Assembly: GCA_030743445.1 (NCBI GenBank)
Contig: JASLSL010000164.1
Location: forward strand, 1-12,826
Length of the DNA: 12,826 nt
Origin: Alphaproteobacteria bacterium
Lineage (GTDB): Bacteria; Pseudomonadota; Alphaproteobacteria; UBA8366
Direction of reading: 5' to 3'
Part shown: positions 1 to 7,607 of the stretch, one piece after another
How positions within the stretch are numbered: the stretch's first letter is position 1
Layout of the letters: each line of letters begins with the position of its first letter
Program-made: the position numbers and the translations under genes
The notes under the pieces: model-generated
Database searches by the model: none
Seen by the model: the letters and a program-made list of their open reading frames with translations, nothing else
What the model was told of the DNA's origin: nothing

Positions 1-759
1 GCCCTTGGGATCGTTTGGGTCGATCTCGACCAGGCTGCGGCACACCCGGAGCTCAGCCTCCGCGTCGCCGAGGCCGCGATAGGCCTCGCCGAGCAGCACG
101 AAGGCGGCGCGCCTGAGCCCGGGCTCGCCGTCGCGGGCGAGTTCGACCGCCCGCTCGCCCGGACCCAACGCCCAGCCATGGGCGTCGCAGAACAGGAATG
201 TGCTGCCCATCAGGATCAGCGATTCGACGTCGTCGGGCCCGGCCTCGAGGGCGAGCCGGCACGATTCCGCGGCGTCGCCCAAGGTGCCCTTGTGCAACAG
301 GATCGATCCGCGCAGCCGCAGCAGCACCTGCTCGCCCGGATGGCGCGCCAGGGCGAGATCGATGGCGTGCTTCTCGGCGTCGCGAAAACCCGCCAGCTCC
401 AGCACATGGGCCAGGCGAACCGCGGCCTCGACGGTGTCGCTTTCGCCCGCCAGCACCGCCAGCCGCCCTGCCGCCGCCTCGCCGGCGTCGGCGGTCAGCC
501 GCCGCAGTGCCACCGCGAGGCCGAGCTGCGCCTCTTCCGGCGCCTCGAGCCCGGTCACCGCGACGGTGAAGTGCTCGGCCGCTGCGCCGTGGTCCTCGCG
601 GTCGAGCTCGATCCGCGCCAGCATGTAGGCGGCCTCGGTGTGGGCCGGGTCGCCGCCGAGCACGTGGCGGTAGGTCTCCGCGGCGCCGTCCAGATCCCCC
701 GCCTCGTGCAGCCGGAACGCCCACTGCAGGTCTTCGTTCGAATTTCGAGAGTCGGTCAT
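1..759 (-). CDS. TPR-repeat protein, N-terminal part (runs off the left edge)
   Basis: A stop-free minus-strand frame runs from an ATG at 759 to base 1 (253 codons), so the C-terminus is missing. The product is rich in Ala, Leu, Gly and Glu and shows the alternating helical pattern of tetratricopeptide repeats. Residues about 11-44 include AFRLHEAGDLDGAAETY and end in a DP turn. A second unit follows at about 45-78, and another near 215-250 contains LLGEAYRGLGDAEAELRVC and DPNDP. TPR units normally mediate protein-protein contacts. No signal peptide or membrane segment is visible in this part, so it is probably cytoplasmic. Proteins with this N-terminal style sometimes carry a further domain such as a sulfotransferase, which cannot be judged here. 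It is 168 bases downstream of the Kor operon on the same strand, with no clear ribosome binding site, so a shared function is unproven. The other long frames across this stretch are Arg/Ala/Pro-rich shadows. Confidence 0.8.
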   Translation of the reverse strand, partial: MTDSRNSNEDLQWAFRLHEAGDLDGAAETYRHVLGGDPAHTEAAYMLARIELDREDHGAAAEHFTVAVTGLEAPEEAQLGLAVALRRLTADAGEAAAGRLAVLAGESDTVEAAVRLAHVLELAGFRDAEKHAIDLALARHPGEQVLLRLRGSILLHKGTLGDAAESCRLALEAGPDDVESLILMGSTFLFCDAHGWALGPGERAVELARDGEPGLRRAAFVLLGEAYRGLGDAEAELRVCRSLVEIDPNDPKG

Positions 760-927
760 TGAGGTCGGAACCGGTCGCCCGTGTCAGCCGCAACGACAAT
801 ACAAGGACAGCGAGGTGCCTGTATATCCGAGGGTCGCCCCGATAGGGGTGAACAGAACCCCGACGACCGCACGAGGCAGTCCCACAGCAAGCATTGTCAC
901 CACCGGCGGAAGTCTCAATGACGATAG
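760..927. other. Intergenic spacer between PFOR/ferredoxin gene and TPR gene
   Basis: This 168-base gap holds no convincing gene. Its only visible structure is a pair of mutually exclusive short hairpins. CCCC (837-840) can pair with GGGG (845-848), or GGGGT (845-849) can pair with ACCCC (857-861). Neither has an adjoining T-run on the minus strand, so a Rho-independent terminator for the upstream operon cannot be claimed. Confidence 0.5.
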
Positions 928-3150
928 CTACATGAAGGACTCGGCCCGCTGGATCAGTTCCTCGAGGCCCGGCTCGTTCGGGTTTCGCGGTTTCCCCGGA
1001 TGAATGATGGCGACCTGGCACGACTCCGCCGCCTCCACCATCTCGCGGTAGGTCCCGCCGTCCGGGTTGGCGATATAGGCCTGCCGGTTATCGTCGTAGG
1101 CGAACATCGCGTTGTTGATCTCGGTGCACTCGTCGCAGGTCGTACAGCGCGGCGTCTCGATATAGGGGTCGTCCCCGGCCGGCTCCTCCAGCACTTCTTC
1201 GGGCGCCTCCTCGATCGGCGCTTCCGCCTCCGCCGGCGCCGGTTCCGCCGTCGGCGCCTCGGGTTCCTCTACGGGCCGGCCTTTCAACACGGCCAGTTCC
1301 CTTTCCTTCTCGTCCTCCCACGCCTGCCGTGCGCTTGCCAGCAGGTTTCGGGCATGCGAATTGTCGATGCCGCCGAGTTCCTGCAGGCTGCGCCAGCGCT
1401 CGCGACAACGCCGCGCGGCGCGGATCAGCCGGCCGTCGACGACGGCTTTTCGCACCAAGCCACCGTCCTCGAGCAGCATGACGTAGGGGACGGCCTCGGC
1501 CGCCTGTTCAGCTTCCGGATCGATGAATTCACTGACCGGCACCAGGGCTGCGTCCGACCCGTCCGCCGGAACCGGCTCGAAGCATTGGGCGTAACGTGGA
1601 TCGCAGGCGACGAAATCGACGAAGGTAAAGGCAAAATCCTGCGCGATGGTCTGAAGGTCTTGATCCGCGTATGAAAGGCGGTGCGTCGGCCAGTCGGCCT
1701 CGGCCTGCGGATTGCCGGTGACCTCGAAGCGCGCGGCCCAATCGGCGCCCGCCGCGGGATCGTAGGTGAAGGCCGGAAAGGCGCGCGCCTCCATCGCCGC
1801 CGCCGCAACGAGATACGGCGGTAGGTCCGGGTTGCTTCCGGCCGAACCCGAGAACACGCTGAACAGCGCCGGGCCGGGGCAGGTCAAGCCGTCGACAATT
1901 CGATCCCGCAGCTGATAGAGGTGCGAGGCGGTGGACTGCAGGACGTAGGCGTTGTTCTGGCCGAGCGCCAGGCTGGCAAGGTCACTCATCCCGGCGCCGA
2001 ACGAGAACCGTTTGCCCGACAGTCCCTCGAGCAGGTCGTCGCTCCGGGCCAGGATTTTCACCGGCAGGTCGGACGACAGCAGCTCGATCAGGTGGGCCTT
2101 CTCCGCCGGTTCGCAGCGCCCGGCGGAAAGCCGGACCAGATAGGACGGGAAGGACGCGATGTCCTCCGGCGACAGCGCGTTCTCGTCGAACCCGCTGAAC
2201 AACGGATCGTGCTTCGACTCGCGATATCCATTTTCGACCTCCAACTCGGCGATGGAGATCGCCTTGACGAGCGCGACCATTTCCGCGACCCGGGCCTGGA
2301 AGGCCTCGGCGGCGGCGGCGCAACTGTCGAAGAGGAAGGTGTAGGTTTCGGTGTCTTCGCCGCCATCCCAAGGCGCAAAGAACTTCTGCGAGTCGAGAAC
2401 CGACAGCGCGTCGCCGATGCGCCGCCGCCGTTCCTCCGGCAGCGGGTCGCCCGCCGGCGCCTCGATCAAGAGCCGGGACATCGCCTCGAAGTCGAACGAG
2501 TCCCTGAACGAGGTTCCGACCGACCGCTCGAGGCTCTCGGCGTCGCGGGCCTCGGCCGACTGCATAGCATCGGCCTTGAGGATATCCGACAGTCGGAGAG
2601 CCAGGATTTCGATTTTGCCGCGGAGACGACGGATCTTGTCCGCCTGGACCGCCTTCCAAATGTGTTCGATCAGCGTGTCCGCTGTCTCCGCGCCGCAATC
2701 GACCATCTCGCCGTCATATGCGAGGGCGCTGCGGGCGCGATCGAGATTCTCCTTCAGGACATCCGCCGCCGCGCCCTCGGCGCGCGCGAGGAGGGTATTC
2801 TTCGCCCGGCCCCAAAGCTCGGAGAGCGTTCCGCCGGCATCCGCCGATAGCAGGCCGCGAATTTCCCGCTCGATCCCGAGCACGTGCTTCCTCGCCGCCT
2901 CGCCCTCGGCCCCCCTCGGCGCAATTTCCCGCAGCACGCCGTCGATCACGGCGGTGAGCGATCGCACGGGGGAAACGCCGGTATCGTCCGCCACCAGCAC
3001 AAGCGGGTAGTCGTAGCGCAACTCAGTCAGATTCCAGTAGCCCGCAAGCAGGGCGGGGCGAGGCGTTATCTTCGCCGCGCCATCCCTGTCGCCGCCAAGC
3101 TTCGCATCCGGCGACTTACCGCCGGCAAGCTCGAGAATTTCGGCGCTCAT
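928..3150 (-). CDS. PFOR-like protein fused to a C-terminal [4Fe-4S] ferredoxin domain
   Basis: 740 residues; the ATG overlaps the korB stop as ATGA, so translation is probably coupled. Residues about 388-466 resemble the end of the TPP-binding domain of pyruvate:ferredoxin oxidoreductase: an LASLALGQNN stretch, then PGPALFSVFSG, then a small-residue helix leading to FPAFTYDP. The PFOR GDG...N TPP motif is not visible, so this part is probably not catalytic. Residues 1-385 are mostly helical and unrecognised. A Glu/Pro/Ala linker (about 626-660) leads to a single-cluster ferredoxin domain with C669, C672, C675 and C711 (spacing C-x2-C-x2-C-x35-C), the last followed by a short hydrophobic strand and HPG. 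Position in the operon suggests a dedicated electron carrier or scaffold for KorAB and the flavoproteins; this is inference. No signal peptide or membrane segment is seen. I know no established gene name. The ferredoxin domain is fairly certain, the PFOR relationship moderately so. Confidence 0.8.
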   Translation of the reverse strand: MSAEILELAGGKSPDAKLGGDRDGAAKITPRPALLAGYWNLTELRYDYPLVLVADDTGVSPVRSLTAVIDGVLREIAPRGAEGEAARKHVLGIEREIRGLLSADAGGTLSELWGRAKNTLLARAEGAAADVLKENLDRARSALAYDGEMVDCGAETADTLIEHIWKAVQADKIRRLRGKIEILALRLSDILKADAMQSAEARDAESLERSVGTSFRDSFDFEAMSRLLIEAPAGDPLPEERRRRIGDALSVLDSQKFFAPWDGGEDTETYTFLFDSCAAAAEAFQARVAEMVALVKAISIAELEVENGYRESKHDPLFSGFDENALSPEDIASFPSYLVRLSAGRCEPAEKAHLIELLSSDLPVKILARSDDLLEGLSGKRFSFGAGMSDLASLALGQNNAYVLQSTASHLYQLRDRIVDGLTCPGPALFSVFSGSAGSNPDLPPYLVAAAAMEARAFPAFTYDPAAGADWAARFEVTGNPQAEADWPTHRLSYADQDLQTIAQDFAFTFVDFVACDPRYAQCFEPVPADGSDAALVPVSEFIDPEAEQAAEAVPYVMLLEDGGLVRKAVVDGRLIRAARRCRERWRSLQELGGIDNSHARNLLASARQAWEDEKERELAVLKGRPVEEPEAPTAEPAPAEAEAPIEEAPEEVLEEPAGDDPYIETPRCTTCDECTEINNAMFAYDDNRQAYIANPDGGTYREMVEAAESCQVAIIHPGKPRNPNEPGLEELIQRAESFM

Positions 3151-4142
3151 GGCTTCGCCGTATCCTCGTCCTCACCGCCATTCGCAGGTGCGATGGTGAA
3201 CTTATCGAGCTCCGCTTCGAGCGCGCCCTTGATCGTGTCCGGCGTGTAGGACCGGTCGGTGGGGCGAATCTCCTCGTACCGCGGCATGTCGTCGTTCCGG
3301 TAGAGAATGCCGACCGGTATCGGGTCCTCGACCGAGGCGATTTCGCGCGCGCGCGTCAGGTCGGCGGGGTCGTGCGCCTCCTGGTTCTTGTATGTCTTGG
3401 AGAGGCTCGGGCTCGGTTGCAACCCGTCCTCGTGCACCAGCAGCAGCGTCTTCGCCGGGTCCTGCACCCACGGCTCGAACATGTCCGGCAGGAATTCGGG
3501 ACAGCGCTGCAACACGCGGATGAACGAGAAGCCCTTATGGTGAAAGGCGCTCTCGATGATGTCGTGCATCAGTTCCGGGATCCAATCCACCGCCTGGGCA
3601 ACGAAGGACGCGTTCGCCACGCCGAGCGTCACGGTCAACGGGTTGAGCGGCTCGAGATAGGCGCCGCGCGGCGTGGTCTTGGTCTGGAGACCCTGCGGCG
3701 AGGTCGGCGAAACCTGCATCTTGGTCAGACCGTACACCCGGTTGTCGTGCAGCATCACGGTCATATCCATGTTGTAGCGGATGGCATGAATCCAGTGCGC
3801 CGTGCCGATGCTGCAGCAATCGCCGTCGCCGGTGCTGACGAAGACGTGGAGGTCGGGCCGCGCCATCTTGATGCCCTCGGCGACCGGTAACGACCGGCCG
3901 TGGATGCCATGGAAGCCGTAACCGTTCATGTAGTGGGGGAATCTGCTGGAGCAGCCGATACCCGAGACGAACACGGTTCGCTCCGGCGGCAGTTGTTCGT
4001 CGCGGCACAGCCGCTGCACCGCCGCCAGGATGGCGTTGTCGCCGCACCCGGTGCACCAGCGCGGCTCCTCGCCCTGATAGTCGGCGAGGGTGTAACGTTC
4101 GTCCTCGGCCCGGAACACGCATTGTGGGATTGGATCGGTCAT
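3147..4142 (-). CDS. korB: 2-oxoacid:ferredoxin oxidoreductase subunit beta (probable 2-oxoglutarate, KorB)
   Basis: 331 residues. This is the TPP- and [4Fe-4S]-binding subunit that, with KorA, decarboxylates a 2-oxoacid (most likely 2-oxoglutarate) to the acyl-CoA and reduces ferredoxin. Visible marks are WCTGCGD (cluster ligands C30 and C33), GIGCSSRFPHYM (C64) and LQRCPEF (C214) as the fourth ligand. The TPP/Mg site is TGDGD (104-108) followed by DNRVYGLTKMQ (133-143). The length is usual for the beta subunit. The frame stays open far upstream inside korA, but the ATG at 4142 is the start: it follows AAAGGTGAAG, a good ribosome site lying over the korA stop, and gives the family N-terminus. 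The gap to korA is 5 bases, and the stop overlaps the next gene. Substrate is inferred; pyruvate or a branched 2-oxoacid cannot be excluded from sequence alone. Confidence 0.95.
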   Translation of the reverse strand: MTDPIPQCVFRAEDERYTLADYQGEEPRWCTGCGDNAILAAVQRLCRDEQLPPERTVFVSGIGCSSRFPHYMNGYGFHGIHGRSLPVAEGIKMARPDLHVFVSTGDGDCCSIGTAHWIHAIRYNMDMTVMLHDNRVYGLTKMQVSPTSPQGLQTKTTPRGAYLEPLNPLTVTLGVANASFVAQAVDWIPELMHDIIESAFHHKGFSFIRVLQRCPEFLPDMFEPWVQDPAKTLLLVHEDGLQPSPSLSKTYKNQEAHDPADLTRAREIASVEDPIPVGILYRNDDMPRYEEIRPTDRSYTPDTIKGALEAELDKFTIAPANGGEDEDTAKP

Positions 4143-4147
4143 CGTCT

Positions 4148-6055
4148 TCACCTTTCCCCGTTCAATTTCTCGAGGATGGCTTGCGCCACCGCGCCCGGTT
4201 TGATCGGCCGGCCCTTGACCTCGGACCAGCAGTCGACGTCGACCAGGTAACGCGCACGCAACAGCCACTCGAGGTTGGCGTAGCGGCGGCTGTCCTCGTC
4301 GATCAACTCGTCCTCCAGGCTGTCGCACCAGCTGTTCTCGACCGTCATGACCTTGTCGAACTTGGCCATCGCCTCCTTGATGCCGCTCGCTAGCGGCTGC
4401 AGGAACTTCAGGTGAAGCGAGCCCACCTTGTGTCCATCCTTGCGCACCCGTCCGACGGCTTCCTCGATGGCGCCCTGGGTGCTGCCCCAGCCGACGACCA
4501 GAACGTCGCCCTCCGGGTCGCCGAACAGCGGGGGCGTCTTCAACGTCTTCTGCAGGGCGGCGAGCTTCAGGCTGCGATGGCGCAGCCCTTCCTGGTTGAT
4601 CTGCGGGTCGTAGGCGACGCGGCTGCCGCGATCGTGCGCGAGGCCCGTCAGGCAATGCATGCCGAAGGGTTGTCCCGGAACGAATCGGCGCGCGAGGCCG
4701 GTGCGCGCGTCCCAATCGTAGGGCTTTGCCCCCATGCCGATGGTGCTTTGATCGACCGGCGGCGCCAGCCAATCCTCGGTGAATTGCGGTCGCGGAAAGG
4801 GCTGCTGCGCGGTCGCGAGGTTGGCGTCGGTCAGCACCACCACGACCGTATGGAAGGTTTCGGCGATCTTGCGCGCGGTGATCATCGAGTAAAAGCAATC
4901 CTCGATGGTGGCGGCCCCCATGATTACCTTCGGCGCGTCGCCGTGCCCGCCGAAGCAGGCGGCCAGCAGGTCGCCCTGCTCGGCCTTGGTCGGCTGGCCG
5001 GTGCTCGGGCCGCCGCGCTGGACGTCGACAACGACGAGCGGAATCTCGCCCATCACCGCGAGGCCGATGGCTTCCTGCTTGAGCGAGTAACCGGGGCCCG
5101 AGGTGATCGTGACCGCGCACTTGCCGGCGTAGGAGGCGCCGATGGCGAAGGCGCAGGCGGCGATCTCGTCCTCGGCCTGGTGGACGACGCCGCCGACCGC
5201 CTCGAACACGTCGCTGAGGTAGTGCGACGCCGAGGTCGCCGGCGTGATCGGGTACATGGCGCAGACCTCCATGCCGGAAGCCAGTACGCCGAGGCCGAGG
5301 GCGGTGTTGCCGTTGACGACGATCTGCGGCTCCGGCGACCGGGTCGCGGGAATTTCGAATTTGAAGTCGAGGTTGTCCTCGGCCCAGTCGTGGCCGGCAT
5401 CGAGGAGTTGCAGATTGGTCTGGACGACGCTGTCGCCCTTACTGGCGAAGGCGACGGCGATCTGTTCGCGCGCCAACCGCATGTCCAGGCTGTAGATGCT
5501 GCACAGCATGCCGAGAACGAACATGTTCTTGCCGCGCCGGGCGTCGGCGACGTAGTGCAGGCACTCCTCCTCCATCGGAATGTCGTAAACCTGGAAGCCG
5601 TCGGCGACGAGCTCGTCGCGGACCTGGAAGTAGGAGTCGGCGATCGCCGGATCCCTGGCGCCCTGCCATTCGCTCTCGAGAAGGATGATGCAGCCGGACT
5701 TGAGCTCGTCGGCGCGGAGCCGGGCGAGCAGCACCTGCTCGTTGAGTGCCACGACCAGGTCGGCCTCGTCGCCGCCGTTGGTCACCGGGCCCGAGGCGAC
5801 GCGAATGCGATTGCCACTGGCGCCGGCGATGCTCCGCGCCGGGGGTTGAATTTCGGCCGGGATGATCTCGACCGTCCAGATGCCGTTGCCCATCCGGGCC
5901 GCGATCGAGCCGAACGACTGGCCACAGCGTTGTGCGCCCTCGCCGGAATCGCTGATCACCTCGACGATGTGCTCGTCCAGCGTGACGACCGGCTTCGCCG
6001 CCTTGCGGTTGCGCCGCCTGCGCCTTTCGTCGGATACCAAGCCCAATTCCACCAT
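4148..6055 (-). CDS. korA: 2-oxoacid:ferredoxin oxidoreductase subunit alpha, gamma-alpha fusion (probable KorA)
   Basis: 635 residues from ATG 6055. A TTG at 6061 in the same frame would add two residues, but GGAG lies 9 bases before the ATG and only 3 before the TTG. The N-terminal third is the fused gamma domain, with SDSGEGAQRCGQSFG at about 35-49 and EIIPAEIQPPARS at about 63-75. The pyrimidine-binding alpha domain follows from about 247, with MYPITPATSASHYLSDV, TITSGPGYSLKQEAIGL and QRGGPSTGQPTKAEQGDLL. The last 200 residues form the usual C-terminal domain, with DVLVVGWGSTQGAIEEAV. This subunit pairs with KorB to form the CoA-acylating 2-oxoacid dehydrogenase. A basic stretch (DERRRRRNRK) near the N-terminus precedes the gamma domain. 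The fused architecture is typical of KorA of aerobic and denitrifying bacteria. In Thauera and Azoarcus such enzymes reduce the ferredoxin used for aromatic ring reduction (established knowledge). Substrate assignment is inference. Confidence 0.95.
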   Translation of the reverse strand: MVELGLVSDERRRRRNRKAAKPVVTLDEHIVEVISDSGEGAQRCGQSFGSIAARMGNGIWTVEIIPAEIQPPARSIAGASGNRIRVASGPVTNGGDEADLVVALNEQVLLARLRADELKSGCIILLESEWQGARDPAIADSYFQVRDELVADGFQVYDIPMEEECLHYVADARRGKNMFVLGMLCSIYSLDMRLAREQIAVAFASKGDSVVQTNLQLLDAGHDWAEDNLDFKFEIPATRSPEPQIVVNGNTALGLGVLASGMEVCAMYPITPATSASHYLSDVFEAVGGVVHQAEDEIAACAFAIGASYAGKCAVTITSGPGYSLKQEAIGLAVMGEIPLVVVDVQRGGPSTGQPTKAEQGDLLAACFGGHGDAPKVIMGAATIEDCFYSMITARKIAETFHTVVVVLTDANLATAQQPFPRPQFTEDWLAPPVDQSTIGMGAKPYDWDARTGLARRFVPGQPFGMHCLTGLAHDRGSRVAYDPQINQEGLRHRSLKLAALQKTLKTPPLFGDPEGDVLVVGWGSTQGAIEEAVGRVRKDGHKVGSLHLKFLQPLASGIKEAMAKFDKVMTVENSWCDSLEDELIDEDSRRYANLEWLLRARYLVDVDCWSEVKGRPIKPGAVAQAILEKLNGER

Positions 6056-6089
6056 CGTCAATCACTCCATCCCGCTCCGCACGGCCCGG

Positions 6090-7592
6090 CTAGGCGGCGC
6101 GGATGCGGGTAAAGTTCCTCTCCTCGGCGTCGATGCCGAATATTTTGCCGTCACTGCCGCTCTGCGCGGGACGGTAGACAGTCTCGCTGTCGCGGATCCC
6201 GAGATAGGCCTTCATGCTGCGCGCCGCCTTGCGCCCGGCGCCCATCGCCAGGATCACCGTGGCGGCGCCGGTGACGATATCGCCGCCGGCGAAGACGCCC
6301 GCCATCGAGGTCGCGAGGGTGTCGTCGGCTTCGATGTAGCCCCATTCGTTGAGCTTCAGGTCCGAGGTTTGGCCGAGGATCGGATTGGCGTTGGTCCCGA
6401 TCGCATAGATGATGGTGTCGGCCTCGAACTCGAACTCGCTGCCTTCGATCGGGACCGGGCGCGGCCGGCCCGAGGCGTCCGGCTCGCCGAGCTCCATGGC
6501 GAGACAGCGCATGCCGCGGGCGTTACCCTCGCCGTCGTCGAGAATCTCGACCGGCGCGGTCAGCCAGTGGAACTCGATACCTTCCTCTTCGGCGTGGTCG
6601 ATCTCCTCCACCCTCGCGGGGCTTTCCGCGCGCGTGCGGCGGTAGACGCAGTGCACCTTGTCGGCACCCAGCCTGAGGGCGACCCGCATCGCGTCCATTG
6701 CCGTGTTGCCGGCGCCGATGATCGCGACGCGACCGCCCAAGTGCAGCGGTGTGTCGTAGTTCGGGAACTCACCGGCGTGCATCAGGTTGCAGCGCGTCAG
6801 GAACTCGTTGGCCGAGAGCACGCCGATCAGGTTCTCGCCCGGGATGCCCATGAATTGCGGCGAGCCCGCGCCGGTGCCGATGAAGACGGCGTCGTAGCCC
6901 ATCTCGTCGATCATCTGCTCGATGGTAAAGAGGCGGCCGACCAGGGTGCTGCACTCGATCTTGACCCCAAGCCGGGTCAGGTTGGCGTACTCGGCGTCGA
7001 TCACCTCGTTCGGCAGGCGGAAGTCGGGAATGCCGTAGCGCAGCACGCCGCCCGGGCGATGCAGCGCCTCGTAGATCGTGACGTCGCACCCGGCCTTGGC
7101 CATGTCGGCCGCGCACGCCATGCCGGCCGGTCCCGAGCCGACGACGCCGACCTTGAAGCCGTTGGGCTCGGTATAGGGTAGGTTGGCCCAGCCCTCGGCG
7201 ATCGCCATATCGCCGATCCAGCGCTCGAGCCGGCCGATCGCCACCGGCTCCAAGGTATCGCCGACCGGGCAGACGCCCTCGCACTGGTCCTCCTGCGGGC
7301 AGACCCGGCCACAGATCGCGGGCAGCAAATTGGCGTCGGCGACGACGTCGTAGGCGCCGCGGAAGTCGCGCTTGCTGATCTTCTCGATGAAGCCCGGGAT
7401 GTCGATCGCGACCGGGCACGCGGGGACGCAGTTGGCCTCGGGGCAGAGCAGACACCGTTCGCTCTCGTTCAGCGCCGCGTCGAGCTCGTAACCGAGCGCG
7501 ACCTCGGCGAAGTTCCGAGCCCGCTCTGCCGGGTCTTGGACCGGCATCAGCGTTCGGTCCTGCGGAATGGTGCGTATCGTCTTCTTCGCCAT
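6090..7592 (-). CDS. GltD/NfnB-like FAD-NAD(P) oxidoreductase with N-terminal Fe-S domain (possible KorC)
   Basis: 500 residues, ATG at 7592. It belongs to the glutamate synthase small subunit/NfnB/dihydropyrimidine dehydrogenase N-terminal family. The N-terminal iron-sulfur domain has C47-x2-C50-x4-C55-x3-C59 (CLLCPEANCVPACP) and C94, C98, C104 and C108 (CGRVCPQEDQCEGVC). The FAD site VVGSGPAGMA is at 150-159 and the NAD(P) site IIGAGNTAMD at 291-300, followed by VYRRTRAE. A second FAD contact is FAGGDIVTGAATVILAMG near the C-terminus. About 30 extra residues end the protein. No glutamate synthase large subunit is nearby. Its partner is instead the NfnA-like gene 15 bases upstream, with korA 28 bases downstream. 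The likely job is electron exchange between ferredoxin or Kor and NAD(P)H. Azoarcus evansii has a three-subunit 2-oxoglutarate:NADP+ oxidoreductase with a flavoprotein subunit, which makes a KorC role plausible but unproven. Confidence 0.88.
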   Translation of the reverse strand: MAKKTIRTIPQDRTLMPVQDPAERARNFAEVALGYELDAALNESERCLLCPEANCVPACPVAIDIPGFIEKISKRDFRGAYDVVADANLLPAICGRVCPQEDQCEGVCPVGDTLEPVAIGRLERWIGDMAIAEGWANLPYTEPNGFKVGVVGSGPAGMACAADMAKAGCDVTIYEALHRPGGVLRYGIPDFRLPNEVIDAEYANLTRLGVKIECSTLVGRLFTIEQMIDEMGYDAVFIGTGAGSPQFMGIPGENLIGVLSANEFLTRCNLMHAGEFPNYDTPLHLGGRVAIIGAGNTAMDAMRVALRLGADKVHCVYRRTRAESPARVEEIDHAEEEGIEFHWLTAPVEILDDGEGNARGMRCLAMELGEPDASGRPRPVPIEGSEFEFEADTIIYAIGTNANPILGQTSDLKLNEWGYIEADDTLATSMAGVFAGGDIVTGAATVILAMGAGRKAARSMKAYLGIRDSETVYRPAQSGSDGKIFGIDAEERNFTRIRAA

Positions 7593-7607
7593 CGTCTATC
7601 TGTCCCG

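Noticed and set aside
837..861. Attenuator or terminator made of two alternative hairpins downstream of the PFOR/ferredoxin gene
   Set aside because: Stems are only 4-5 base pairs with no T-run, common by chance in GC-rich DNA.
4143..5120. korB frame extended upstream to 5120, giving a 657-residue product
   Set aside because: The extension is an Arg/Ala/Gly-rich out-of-frame reading of korA. The family N-terminus and a good ribosome site place the start at 4142.
4412..6112. Long open frame on the plus strand (566 codons) opposite korA
   Set aside because: Its translation is low-complexity, rich in Arg, Gly, Asp and Val with no motif, while the minus strand encodes a complete KorA with all family motifs. 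It is a GC-driven shadow.
6090..7592. Glutamate synthase small subunit (gltD) proper
   Set aside because: No glutamate synthase large subunit is present, and the neighbours are NfnA-like and Kor genes, so a role in electron transfer with Kor/ferredoxin fits better.
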